From assembly GCF_030908625.1 (NCBI RefSeq), contig NZ_CP133133.1, positions 1,178,001 to 1,242,000 on the forward strand: a stretch of DNA of 64,000 bases, in the 5' to 3' direction. Of this stretch, positions 54,495 to 62,866 are shown in pieces; within the stretch, counting starts at the first letter, position 1, and every line of letters starts with the position of its first letter. The translations under genes and the position numbers were made by a program. The stretch comes from Paludicola sp. MB14-C6 (GTDB lineage Bacteria > Bacillota > Clostridia > Oscillospirales > Ruminococcaceae). The notes under the pieces are model-generated. The model did not search any database. It was not told the DNA's origin and saw nothing but the letters and a program-made list of their open reading frames with translations.

Positions 54495-54794
54495 ATGAAA
54501 CTTTTTTTAGATGATAGAAGAGATGCTCCCGATAAAAGCTTTTGTGTTGTTCGCAATTATGAGGATTGCATCAACTTATTAAAGCTAATATCCTTTGAAT
54601 TTGTATCTTTAGATTTTGATTTAGGCGACTATTATAACGGACTTCATGTATTAGAATGGATGGTTGAAAACAACAAAATACCCGACCGATTGAATATTCA
54701 TTCCAGCCACAGCATGGGAATATTAAAAATGTGCCGCTATATTGATGCTTTTTTTCCACAAGGCTATCATTATACAACAAATATGTTACCATAA
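54495..54794 (+). CDS. cyclic-phosphate-processing receiver domain protein
   Basis: This 99-residue protein begins MKLFLDDRRDAPDKSFCVVRNYEDCINLLK, has FVSLDFDLGDYYNGLHVLEWM and IHSSHSMGILKM, the receiver-like fold pattern of the family named for predicted cyclic-phosphate processing. The start at 54495 has GAGGTG upstream; the frame extending to 54375 crosses the terminator. It lies 74 bp after a terminator hairpin at the end of the Abi_2 gene. The enzymatic role is a prediction of the family, not shown here. Confidence 0.8.
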   Translation: MKLFLDDRRDAPDKSFCVVRNYEDCINLLKLISFEFVSLDFDLGDYYNGLHVLEWMVENNKIPDRLNIHSSHSMGILKMCRYIDAFFPQGYHYTTNMLP

Positions 54795-54833
54795 AAAGAA
54801 AACACCAAGTCTATTCAAACCCTGATTTTACGA

Positions 54834-55241
54834 TTAGTGCTTTTGTTTTTCCCATTCTTGCTTTGACATCAACTCTACCCGAACCACGGTTTTATTCGGC
54901 ATGCAAACTGCCATATCCATGTCTTTTTTTAAGTAGCCTGCTTTTTCACAAATCTTATCCGGACAAGTAACATTATGAAAACAGATTGCATGATTTTTTA
55001 TTTGCAATTGAACAGGAACATGATACTTTGGCTTTAAATCGATTACTCCATCTTCTTGCAACGTTAAGTTAATATACTCCACATTTGCGCCGTCTATGGA
55101 AACTCGGGCAACAGCATATTGCATTGGGGAATCTTTCTCTTTTTGCAGTTCAAACGCTAAGAATAAAACGCCTGCAATCAATAAAACTACAACGATGAAA
55201 ACTATTGTAACAAATTTCTGCTTATCTTTTATTTGAAACAT
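54834..55241 (-). CDS. NusG domain II-containing membrane-anchored protein
   Basis: This 135-residue protein has one N-terminal membrane helix (about 10-30) followed by a NusG_II beta domain: VARVSIDGANVEYINLTLQEDG..., ending with NHAICFHNVTCPDKICEKAGYLKKDMDMAVCMPNKTVVRVE, with three Cys that are conserved in the family. It is usually found beside Rnf or heptaprenyl genes; here it is alone. AGGAG precedes the ATG. Confidence 0.9.
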   Translation of the reverse strand: MFQIKDKQKFVTIVFIVVVLLIAGVLFLAFELQKEKDSPMQYAVARVSIDGANVEYINLTLQEDGVIDLKPKYHVPVQLQIKNHAICFHNVTCPDKICEKAGYLKKDMDMAVCMPNKTVVRVELMSKQEWEKQKH

Positions 55242-55434
55242 AATGACTCCTAAACTTTTTCTTAATTGTATTATACCATTTAGATAAAATATTGAAACAA
55301 TAATTTATGAATAATTGTATTTTATCTATGTTCTAGCTGTCTCCTTTATTCATCAAAAAAATATTGTCAATACAAGAAAAGCAAAAAAAATACAGCAAGA
55401 TTTTATTTTACCAAAATTTACTTTCTTAAAACGG

Positions 55435-55463
55435 TTGACAAGCCTATCTCAATATGTTATTAT
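55435..55463 (+). promoter_or_regulatory. promoter of tRNA-Arg
   Basis: Consensus TTGACA (55435-55440), 17-nt spacer, TATTAT (55458-55463), about 38 bp before the tRNA. Confidence 0.8.
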
Positions 55464-55501
55464 ACTATAGCACGTTAGAACAAATTGTTTCTTGTGCATA
55501 T

Positions 55502-55578
55502 GCGCTCGTAGCTCAGTTGGATAGAGTGTTTGGCTACGAACCAAAAGGTCGGGGGTTCGAATCCCTTCGGGCGTACCA
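55502..55578 (+). tRNA. tRNA-Arg (anticodon ACG)
   Basis: This 77-nt tRNA has a full cloverleaf: acceptor GCGCTCG with CGGGCGT (one G-U at the first pair), D arm GCTC..GAGT, anticodon stem TTTGG/CCAAA with loop CTACGAA (ACG at 55536-55538), T arm GGGGG-TTCGAAT-CCCTT, then A and encoded CCA. ACG would be read as inosine-CG after A34 deamination. A terminator follows directly. Confidence 0.97.
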
Positions 55579-56181
55579 AATAAAGAGATAAAGCTTCTGC
55601 TTTATCTCTTTATTTTTTATTAATTCATCTCTTTTTTTCTTTTCTAACTCACAACACAAATGAGGTTGAAAATCATATGCCTTTCTTATTTCATAATAGC
55701 TTGCTCGTTGTCCTTCTGCGTATTGTTCAAAATATTTATCCTCATAAGATACAAACCTCAAATTTGATTTAGGCTGTTCTGACCCATTATAAATCAAATC
55801 ATGCTCTCCATACCACTTTTTATATCCTAACTTTTTATAAAGTAAAGTAGCATCATCTTTGTCTACCCTAAATCTTGTATTTATAAAACCGAGATTTATT
55901 TCGGCTGTATACTTCATTATTTCATTATACAACAGAGTTCCAATTCCCTTTCTCCTTGAACTTGGAACTACATATGTATCTACATCTGCCTTATTTTTAT
56001 CCTTACCCCATATTCTAAAGCTACTAAATCCTATAATACCTGTTTCATTATCAGCATATACAATTATTTTACTATCTTTATGAGTAATATAATTAATAAT
56101 ATCTTCATCTCTAATAATAATTCCTTGTTTAATAATTTTAAATAATTGCTCTTTGTCTTCAATACTAAACTCTTTTATCAT
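55534..56181 (-). CDS. GNAT family acetyltransferase running antisense into tRNA-Arg
   Basis: This 215-residue protein has an acetyl-CoA loop in VDTYVVPSSRRKGIGTLLYNEIMKY (RRKGIG) and a motif B-like VDKDDATLLYKKLGYKKW. The last 14 codons and the stop are read from the antisense of tRNA-Arg (YARRDSNPRPFGS), and a few more come from its terminator, so the natural C terminus was probably lost or replaced. ATG at 56181 has AAGGAG upstream; the TTG at 56199 is rejected. Confidence 0.8.
   Translation of the reverse strand: MIKEFSIEDKEQLFKIIKQGIIIRDEDIINYITHKDSKIIVYADNETGIIGFSSFRIWGKDKNKADVDTYVVPSSRRKGIGTLLYNEIMKYTAEINLGFINTRFRVDKDDATLLYKKLGYKKWYGEHDLIYNGSEQPKSNLRFVSYEDKYFEQYAEGQRASYYEIRKAYDFQPHLCCELEKKKRDELIKNKEIKQKLYLFIWYARRDSNPRPFGS
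55578..55618 (+). terminator. terminator of tRNA-Arg
   Basis: AAATAAAGAGATAAAGC / GCTTTATCTCTTTATTT, 17-bp stem with a TTCT loop and T-run, starting at the terminal A of the tRNA. Confidence 0.9.
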
Positions 56182-56379
56182 TTTCTTCTCCTTATTCAAT
56201 AAATTATAAATAAACTTTATCTTTGATATGCTTCATTGTACAATTGTTCATTTATTCTATCACATTGCTTTTAAGGAGAATAAATAACCATTAAATAAAA
56301 CTATGCATTAAATCAAGCAACACACCAAATAAAATTATTCATAATAAATATCTAAAAGAAAACACACTATTAACCAAAA

Positions 56380-56727
56380 CTAATCGAAAAACTTTCCCTT
56401 ATAAAAATTCTCATTACCAAGTTTTTTTGCCGTTAGGCTAAATACAACGCACCCATCTGGACATACAATGTCCTTTCTGTATTTTTCGTTGCCACCGATG
56501 TTCTCTAAATCTCCACCACTTCTGACTGCCTCCATGATTGGGAACATAACCATCATTACTTTAGAGCAAATACCTTGTCCATCCTTATTTACAGGACAAC
56601 CGTAGGTGCAAGTATACTTATCTCCCACTTCCTCACCGTTTCGACAATACCGTTCTGTGTGGTCACTGCGAAGAAACCCTGTTACCTCAATTTCAAATTC
56701 ATATTCTTCATCATACCATTTTTTCAT
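56380..56727 (-). CDS. TIGR04076 family protein
   Basis: This 115-residue protein has the family pattern of a C-terminal DIVCPDGCVVFSLTAK (Cys-Pro-Asp-Gly) plus a Cys pair in the CTYGCPVNKDGQGICSK region, five Cys in total. The family occurs in many anaerobes with unknown function, possibly metal-linked through its Cys residues. GGAGG precedes the ATG. It is alone. Confidence 0.85.
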   Translation of the reverse strand: MKKWYDEEYEFEIEVTGFLRSDHTERYCRNGEEVGDKYTCTYGCPVNKDGQGICSKVMMVMFPIMEAVRSGGDLENIGGNEKYRKDIVCPDGCVVFSLTAKKLGNENFYKGKFFD

Positions 56728-56947
56728 GATTGACCTCCAAATTTTAATTTATCTATAATTGGATGATATAAACAATTTTTGTTTATTTTATATTATACAT
56801 CATACATACAAAAACGCAAACATAATTATCCATTTAACACACTTAATATTTTGTAGTTTACCACATTGCTTTATAAGGAAAATTGTGGTATTGTAATAGA
56901 GGTATTAACACCATGATAACTATAATTTTATAATAGAGGTGTGAGGG

Positions 56948-57571
56948 ATGGCAAAAATACATAACAAACATAATCGGATAATCCTAATTGGAATATGCGC
57001 TACCATAAGCATATTGATACTACTATCAACTGGCTGCAACTCTAAAGTAGACGAAAAATGTCAAAAGTCTATTGCTATGGTAATATCCAATATGTTCACT
57101 TGCCCGAATTCAGAAGTAATTCAATATTTAGAAGAGCCTATCGTTGGCGTTCCTGACTCTAAGAATTCAGATGTAATAATCGGTGGCACTAACGAAAATT
57201 ATGAAAAGTATATTGATACTAACTATATTCCTTATATGACGCAAGAAGCATTAACCATATTTCGGCAAAGTTTCAACGATGTTCGATATCATAGTATTGC
57301 AAACGAAAGTGGTCATACAATTTCTGTAAAATCAATTCGAGCAGTTCAGCAAAAAGAATCAACCGCCAATTACACCAAAAGCGAAAAAGCCAAGCGAATT
57401 ATTACCTATGAGTTTTCTGCAATATTATTATGTGGCCCCAAAGATGGTCAACAATCTGAATATCAAATCTCCGGTTCTGCCTATTGTACACCTGAAGGAT
57501 TCGTTTCCTATTTTCGTATATTAAATGATGGTGGTATCAGAGACTTACTGATTAAAAAAATAAACCAATAG
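56948..57571 (+). CDS. putative lipoprotein
   Basis: This 207-residue protein has an N-terminal hydrophobic helix (residues 11-29) and the lipobox LSTGC. The mature part is unassigned; a QTxxx-rich central area and a C-terminal GSAYCTPEGFVSYFRILNDGGIRDLL stretch resemble NTF2-like folds. GTGAGGG lies directly before the ATG. A very strong terminator follows. Confidence 0.7.
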   Translation: MAKIHNKHNRIILIGICATISILILLSTGCNSKVDEKCQKSIAMVISNMFTCPNSEVIQYLEEPIVGVPDSKNSDVIIGGTNENYEKYIDTNYIPYMTQEALTIFRQSFNDVRYHSIANESGHTISVKSIRAVQQKESTANYTKSEKAKRIITYEFSAILLCGPKDGQQSEYQISGSAYCTPEGFVSYFRILNDGGIRDLLIKKINQ

Positions 57572-57612
57572 AAAAAGAACGAGATAAAGCTTTGCTTTAT
57601 CTCGTTCTTTTT
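57572..57612. terminator. bidirectional terminator
   Basis: 19-bp perfect stem AAAAAGAACGAGATAAAGC with its complement around TTT; ends the lipoprotein gene and the PadR-HAAS operon from opposite sides. Confidence 0.93.
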
Positions 57613-57619
57613 CTATTCA

Positions 57620-58330
57620 TTATAGCTTCTGAGAAATATCTATCTTTCTTTGACGAATTGACACGATAAGGGTTATAATCGGCAACCAAAAGCCTGGATA
57701 TAAAAGTGATTTTACTGCTGACATTATACTGTCAATTCTTAAATTCCCTTTTGTAACATGCATTGTGCTTTCAAGTTCAATATAATAAGATATGCTCCAC
57801 CTAATCAAATCACCTACAAAAAATAGTATTGCTGCCACAGACATTATTGCAATCAATCCATAATGCTTTTTGGTACCACAATTTTTCCATTTTAATAAAA
57901 AGTATTCCATCAAACAACCAATAGAGAAAGGGAGGGTAACCCAAAAAGGTACTCTATGATTTACTTGGGCAACAAATGCGCTCGTTTCATTCTTTGTCAT
58001 TGATCCAATTGTATATGGAGTCTGAATGAGATAAGAAACAACAGAAAGTACAAAACAAATTGCAGAAAGAATGGCTAACCCCAAAAACACATATCGCCAA
58101 GTACTTCCCTTAGATTCACAATCGGCTAATTCACTATTAAACCCATTTGCAACTTCTTGAGGTGTGCCCATATCTGCAATAATTTCATCTATCGTTTCAC
58201 CGGCTTCTCTTCGTGCATTGATATCGGCATTTAAATCGTTCATAATTCTTGTTTTCATTTTAAGAGATACTTTAAGGTTCTTTTTTATGTCATTGCTATA
58301 TTTATTTACTGTTTTGTCTTGCAGTGTCAT
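57620..58330 (-). CDS. HAAS-domain membrane protein (DUF1700-like)
   Basis: In this 236-residue protein the N-terminal 65 residues form the HAAS/DUF1700 helical domain (KYSNDIKKNLKVSLKMKTRIMNDLNADINARREAGETIDEIIADMGTPQEVANGFN), followed by about five membrane helices. HAAS proteins are partners of PadR regulators in Gram-positive stress operons, and the padR gene overlaps its promoter side here, with a 2-bp gap between the genes. Confidence 0.85.
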   Translation of the reverse strand: MTLQDKTVNKYSNDIKKNLKVSLKMKTRIMNDLNADINARREAGETIDEIIADMGTPQEVANGFNSELADCESKGSTWRYVFLGLAILSAICFVLSVVSYLIQTPYTIGSMTKNETSAFVAQVNHRVPFWVTLPFSIGCLMEYFLLKWKNCGTKKHYGLIAIMSVAAILFFVGDLIRWSISYYIELESTMHVTKGNLRIDSIMSAVKSLLYPGFWLPIITLIVSIRQRKIDISQKL

Positions 58331-58332
58331 AC

Positions 58333-58671
58333 CTAGTCCTCCTCACAAAATTGGTTAATGCATGAAACAAACTTTTTCCATGTTGCTTCTTGCGATTTTA
58401 ATACACACCGCCCTTTTGCAGTCGCTGTGTACATTTTTTTAGGAGCAGCACGCCCCTCGCTTGTTTGCCACTCAGCCACAATTAACTGATCATCCTCAAG
58501 TCGATACAAAATCGGATAGAGGGTGCCCTCTTTAATGGCTAAGATACCATTGCTTTGCTTGTCCATTTGAGTTAAGAGTTCATAGCCATAATTCGGTTGT
58601 TTGCAAATAAACCCCAAAACAACCATATCCAAAACTCCCTTTTTCAATTGCCGCTCAAAATGATTTTCCAC
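58333..58671 (-). CDS. PadR family transcriptional regulator
   Basis: This 112-residue protein has the PadR winged helix: KKGVLDMVVLGFICKQPNYGYELLTQMDK, GTLYPILYRLEDDQLIVAEW and the wing GRAAPKKMYTATAKGRCVL. The start is GTG at 58671 with GGAGGTG upstream. It lies just inside an operator-promoter arrangement (58687-58738) and is translated ahead of the HAAS gene; autoregulation is likely. Confidence 0.93.
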   Translation of the reverse strand: MENHFERQLKKGVLDMVVLGFICKQPNYGYELLTQMDKQSNGILAIKEGTLYPILYRLEDDQLIVAEWQTSEGRAAPKKMYTATAKGRCVLKSQEATWKKFVSCINQFCEED

Positions 58672-58686
58672 TTTTTCACCTCCACA

Positions 58687-58711
58687 TAGTATTTAGTATT
58701 ACTAAATACTA
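58687..58711. promoter_or_regulatory. PadR operator (11-bp inverted repeat)
   Basis: TAGTATTTAGT / ACTAAATACTA with a 3-bp centre overlaps the start of transcription, just downstream of the -10 element. Confidence 0.65.
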
Positions 58712-58738
58712 TTATATACAATGTATTATTAATGTCAA
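58711..58738 (-). promoter_or_regulatory. promoter of the padR-HAAS operon
   Basis: TTGACA (58738-58733), 16-nt spacer, TATAAT (58716-58711); both hexamers are consensus. Confidence 0.8.
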
Positions 58739-58846
58739 TATGTTACTGTGATTTATTCATTTTTAATACCGTTGCTTTCTTTTTTCTCTGTTTGTTTCCT
58801 TTCTTTTTGGCTCATACTATAGTAAAACTGATAAAGGAGCGTTTCA

Positions 58847-59731
58847 ATGAACTATTATCATGGTGAAAACAAACAATCTTCTTTCTTCGAAGGTTGGTAC
58901 TTTAAACAACAAACTGAGAAACAAACGATAGCCATTATCTCCAGTGTTCACTACACCAAGCACGGTAACCAATACGCAATGATACAAGTGATTACCAATA
59001 CCCACTCTTATCAAATTCGATATGATTATTCGGAATTTGAAGCTATGAAGAATAAACTGCACATTCGAATTGGCGGCAATCTCTTTTGCCAAAGTGGAGT
59101 ATTGTTAAAAATAAAAACAACACAGCTTGAGCTGCATGGAAAAGTATATTTTGATGACTTTACCCCACCTAAATATGATATCATGGGGCCGTTCGCCCAT
59201 GTTCCTTTCTTGGAATGTCATCATGGCATCATAAGTATGCAGCATCGCCTAACAGGTAAGCTGTATCTGAATGGAGAAGAAATATCATTTGCTAATGGAA
59301 CAGGATATATTGAAACTGATTGGGGACGCTCATTTCCCAAAGGCTACACTTGGACACAATGCAACCGCTTTGAAACGGATTGTTCTGTCATGGCGGCAAT
59401 AGCCAATATTCCTATGTTTGGAACATCTTTTCAAGGATGTATTGCGAATGTGGTTTATCAAGGAAAAGAATATCGATTTGCAACCTATCTTGGAGTTAAA
59501 GTATTAAAGGTTACGGAAAACAACTTGATTTTACAACAAGGAAATTACCAACTGGTCATTACTGTTTTACAAAAAGCTTCGCATCCTCTTCTTGCACCTC
59601 AATACGGTCATATGGAACGCACAATACATGAAAGCGCTTCTTGTATCGCAAGGTATGAGCTATATGAATCACGACACCAAATTTTTTCATTAAACAGTAA
59701 TCAAGCAAGCTATGAATATGTAGCACCATAA
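58847..59731 (+). CDS. tocopherol cyclase family protein
   Basis: The 294-residue sequence shows the family pattern EGWYFKQQTEKQTIAIISSVHY at the N terminus and GYIETDWGRSFPKGYTWTQCN in the middle. Members in bacteria have no known tocopherol role; a beta-barrel lipocalin-like fold is expected. AGGAGCG precedes the ATG. It stands before the glycosyltransferase operon but is separated by 86 bp. Confidence 0.8.
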   Translation: MNYYHGENKQSSFFEGWYFKQQTEKQTIAIISSVHYTKHGNQYAMIQVITNTHSYQIRYDYSEFEAMKNKLHIRIGGNLFCQSGVLLKIKTTQLELHGKVYFDDFTPPKYDIMGPFAHVPFLECHHGIISMQHRLTGKLYLNGEEISFANGTGYIETDWGRSFPKGYTWTQCNRFETDCSVMAAIANIPMFGTSFQGCIANVVYQGKEYRFATYLGVKVLKVTENNLILQQGNYQLVITVLQKASHPLLAPQYGHMERTIHESASCIARYELYESRHQIFSLNSNQASYEYVAP

Positions 59732-59817
59732 TAAAAAGATTTACCCTATTTCATTTACATTTTGGCCTAGTAAATGTATAATAAAATAAATCACAATTTG
59801 GAATAGGATGGTTTTAA

Positions 59818-60780
59818 ATGGATCAAATTTTGTATGTTGTTATCCCTTGTTATAATGAAGAAGAAGTATTGCCCGAAACAGCAAAACGAATGAAAGAAAA
59901 AATGAACGCTTTAATCGAGTGTAAAAAAATTTTACCACAAAGTCGTATTGTTTTTGTCAATGACGGTTCAAAAGACAAAACGTGGGAAATGATATCTGCC
60001 CTTCATCAAGAGGACAAGCTTTATAGCGGAATTAACCTCAGCCGCAACCGTGGTCATCAAAATGCGTTACTCTCCGGTTTAATGACAGCGAAAGATTACG
60101 CTGATATGGTCATTTCCATGGACGCTGATTTACAAGATGACATCAACGCAATTGATGCCATGGTAGATAAATATCTTGCAGGATGCGACATTGTATATGG
60201 TGTACGAAGTAAGCGAACAACAGACACCTTTTTCAAACGTTTTACCGCCGAGGCTTTTTATCGGTTAATGAATTCACTCGGTGCAAATACCGTATTCAAC
60301 CATGCCGATTACCGCTTGATGAGTAAACGTGCATTGGAAGGCTTAGCCGAATTCAAGGAAGTAAACCTCTTTTTAAGAGGAATTGTTCCAATGATAGGAT
60401 ATCCATCTGATATTGTGACTTATGAACGGAGTGAGCGATTTGCAGGTGAAAGCAAATATCCGCTTAAAAAAATGCTTGCTTTTGCAATGGAGGGCATTAC
60501 CTCTTTAAGCACAAAACCTATTCGCTTGATTACCGGTCTTGGCTTTACTGTTTTTATGGTTAGTATCATAATGTTAATCTATGCACTTGTTAGCTTTTTT
60601 TCAGGTCATACTGTAGCAGGTTGGTCAAGTGTCATGATTAGTATTTGGGCTATTGGTGGATTGCTTCTTCTTTCTATTGGCGTTATTGGTGAATATATCG
60701 GCAAGATTTATTTGGAAAGCAAAGCTCGTCCTCGCTTTATTATTAAAGAGTTTTTAAATAACGATGATAAGGAGCAATAA
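59818..60780 (+). CDS. GtrB-like glycosyltransferase family 2
   Basis: This 320-residue enzyme begins VVIPCYNEEEVLPETAKRMKE, has VNDGSKDKTWEMI and SMDADLQDDINAIDAMV (DXD). Two C-terminal membrane helices (about 236-258, 270-292) anchor it. GtrB proteins move a sugar from a nucleotide to undecaprenyl phosphate on the inner face. It is directly followed by a GtrA-like gene with no gap. Confidence 0.93.
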   Translation: MDQILYVVIPCYNEEEVLPETAKRMKEKMNALIECKKILPQSRIVFVNDGSKDKTWEMISALHQEDKLYSGINLSRNRGHQNALLSGLMTAKDYADMVISMDADLQDDINAIDAMVDKYLAGCDIVYGVRSKRTTDTFFKRFTAEAFYRLMNSLGANTVFNHADYRLMSKRALEGLAEFKEVNLFLRGIVPMIGYPSDIVTYERSERFAGESKYPLKKMLAFAMEGITSLSTKPIRLITGLGFTVFMVSIIMLIYALVSFFSGHTVAGWSSVMISIWAIGGLLLLSIGVIGEYIGKIYLESKARPRFIIKEFLNNDDKEQ

Positions 60781-61194
60781 ATGAGTAAGTTTTTTGACAT
60801 CAAGTTAATTAAATTTGTTCTGGTAGGAGTTCTCAACACCCTGTTTAGCATGGTCATCATGTTTTTATTATATAACCTATTCCATTTTGGCTATTGGGGA
60901 TCTTCCTCAGTGTCCTACATATTAGGCAGTATTTTAAGCTTTGTTCTCAATAAGAGCTTTACCTTCCAAAACAAGGATTCAATTTGGAAAACGGCTTTGA
61001 AATTCAGTATTAACGTTGCAATTTGCTATTTATTGGCTTATTCGTTAGCACAACCACTGATGAAACTGTTGTTAAGCGATATGCATTTAAAAACCTCATG
61101 GGTTGAGCAAATTTCAATGCTATTTGGAATGGTTTTATTCACGTTACTCAATTATATTGGTCAGCGTTTCTTTGCTTTCAAGGAAAAGAAATAA
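60781..61194 (+). CDS. GtrA-like flippase
   Basis: This 137-residue protein has four membrane helices and the GtrA pattern KLIKFVLVGVLNTLFSMVIMFLLY, GSILSFVLNKSFTFQ and NYIGQRFFAF. GtrA proteins are proposed to flip undecaprenyl-phosphate-linked sugar across the membrane. It starts exactly after the GtrB stop codon. Confidence 0.93.
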   Translation: MSKFFDIKLIKFVLVGVLNTLFSMVIMFLLYNLFHFGYWGSSSVSYILGSILSFVLNKSFTFQNKDSIWKTALKFSINVAICYLLAYSLAQPLMKLLLSDMHLKTSWVEQISMLFGMVLFTLLNYIGQRFFAFKEKK

Positions 61195-61228
61195 GTATAT
61201 ATTTTTCGAACTACAAAAAGGTGATATT

Positions 61229-62731
61229 ATGCGATTTTATTCAAAATTGCCGTCGTTTTGTACTACGGCAATTCATTTTTTGTTTGGCATCTTTCTTTGC
61301 TTTATTATTATTTTTAACTGCTTTTCTCCTCTGGCACCGAAAGACTACTTTCTTTCATTCACTATAGGAATTGTAATTTGTCTATTTTGGTTTTCACTTT
61401 TTTCACAGTTTTTCTTCAATATAAATCATATAAAAATGAAAACTTTGCTGATAGTCTTGACTATCTTGTGTTTGGTTGTGAAGCTCTCATGGATAACGCT
61501 ATATCAAATCAAACCCTATGTTGATTATAAAGCATTTTATGATACAGCAAACAGAGCAAGTAAATTGTTTTTTTTAGAGGATACCCGCTATACACAGCTT
61601 TTCCCCCATATTTTTGGCTATTCTTCATTTCTAAGCATCTTTTTTCGTATTTTTGGTGCCAATCAGGCAATCCCACCGCTTATTAATGTTATATTATCTG
61701 TTCTTTCAATGATTCTGGTATTCTATATCGGACTCAAGCTTTCGGGTATTCGCATGGCTTTTATTGCAAGTTTATTGTGGGTTTTGTTTCCTTCGCAAAC
61801 AACATATAATATGTTTGTTCTTTCTGAACCCCTTTATACAACAGAACTTCTTGCCATATGTGCACTCATTCTATATATAGAAGAAAATTTTAAAAACCTT
61901 TCTATCATTCAAATTTTTATTTCCTCATTCATTCTCTCATTACTGTTGGTGCTTATGAATCAATCAAGGCCAATAGCTGCAATTCCTTTAATTACCCTAT
62001 TCATTATTGTTTTTATTACTAAAATGGGTAATTTCAGTTGCAAAAATATACTTCTGCGTAAAATACTATTTTTTATAATCGTATTCGTTAGCTATTGCAT
62101 ATTAATGGCCTTATCAAATAAATACGTAGAACTTCGTCTTGGAGGAGCATGCGGATTCACTCCGGGATATAATATATATGTAGGTTTTAATGAAGAGTCA
62201 AACGGTAGATGGAACCTACATGACAGTTTATTATTATTTCATTATAGTGACCTTCCAGGGTGGTCTGCGGCTGAAGCACAAGACCAAATGTTCAAACTAG
62301 CAATGGACAGAATTCGAAACCCTAAAATAGACTTTTTATCTTTATTTCTCAATAAATTTATTATTCTATGGGGAGATGATTCTGCGGCTATTAGCTATGC
62401 TTCTCCTATTTTCCCAATCGAAAAAAACAGATCAATCTTAGCTATACTAAATAATGCTTTTTATTATTGCCTTATCATATTGTCTATCGTTGGCGTTTTC
62501 CTTACTTACAAGAAGAAAGAACATTCAAGATTCACTCTAATTTCGCTTTTCTTTATTGGTTTAACGCTCTCTCAATTATTAGTGGAAGTTGCACCACGCT
62601 ATCATTATTCCGGTACTATTGCATTTGTTCTGTTTGCCGCATCTGGGCTTTCCCATATAAAAGCTATGCCTGTCATTGCTACTCTCAATTCAAATGATTA
62701 TAATGAATCGGCCATTGAAAACAGTCTTTAA
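61229..62731 (+). CDS. polytopic membrane glycosyltransferase (GtrC/GT39-like)
   Basis: This 500-residue protein has about 11 membrane helices and an extracytoplasmic region with a KPYVDYKAFYDTANRASK motif of the GT-C type (Asp-rich loop) and YNIYVGFNEESNGRWN. AGGTG precedes the ATG at 61229; the longer frame from 61103 overlaps GtrA and is rejected. With the two upstream genes it makes a complete three-part glycosylation system: charging (GtrB), flipping (GtrA) and transfer to an unknown acceptor. Confidence 0.8.
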   Translation: MRFYSKLPSFCTTAIHFLFGIFLCFIIIFNCFSPLAPKDYFLSFTIGIVICLFWFSLFSQFFFNINHIKMKTLLIVLTILCLVVKLSWITLYQIKPYVDYKAFYDTANRASKLFFLEDTRYTQLFPHIFGYSSFLSIFFRIFGANQAIPPLINVILSVLSMILVFYIGLKLSGIRMAFIASLLWVLFPSQTTYNMFVLSEPLYTTELLAICALILYIEENFKNLSIIQIFISSFILSLLLVLMNQSRPIAAIPLITLFIIVFITKMGNFSCKNILLRKILFFIIVFVSYCILMALSNKYVELRLGGACGFTPGYNIYVGFNEESNGRWNLHDSLLLFHYSDLPGWSAAEAQDQMFKLAMDRIRNPKIDFLSLFLNKFIILWGDDSAAISYASPIFPIEKNRSILAILNNAFYYCLIILSIVGVFLTYKKKEHSRFTLISLFFIGLTLSQLLVEVAPRYHYSGTIAFVLFAASGLSHIKAMPVIATLNSNDYNESAIENSL

Positions 62732-62750
62732 ATAATAACCTTATTTTATT

Positions 62751-62792
62751 CATCCCATAAAACCATCATTTTGCGTTTTATGGGATGTTTTT
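62751..62792 (+). terminator. terminator of the GtrB-GtrA-GtrC-like operon
   Basis: CATCCCATAAAAC / GTTTTATGGGATG, 13-bp perfect stem then TTTTT. Confidence 0.9.
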
Positions 62793-62803
62793 ATTACATA
62801 AAA

Positions 62804-62830
62804 CAAAAAACCCGAGGAAGCCCTCGAGTT
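62804..62830 (-). terminator. terminator of the bactofilin gene
   Basis: AACTCGAGG / CCTCGGGTT (one G-U) with a 4-nt loop and T-run in the minus direction. Confidence 0.82.
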
Positions 62831-62866
62831 TTACATATTATTATGTATAAATGAAACGAATTGCAA

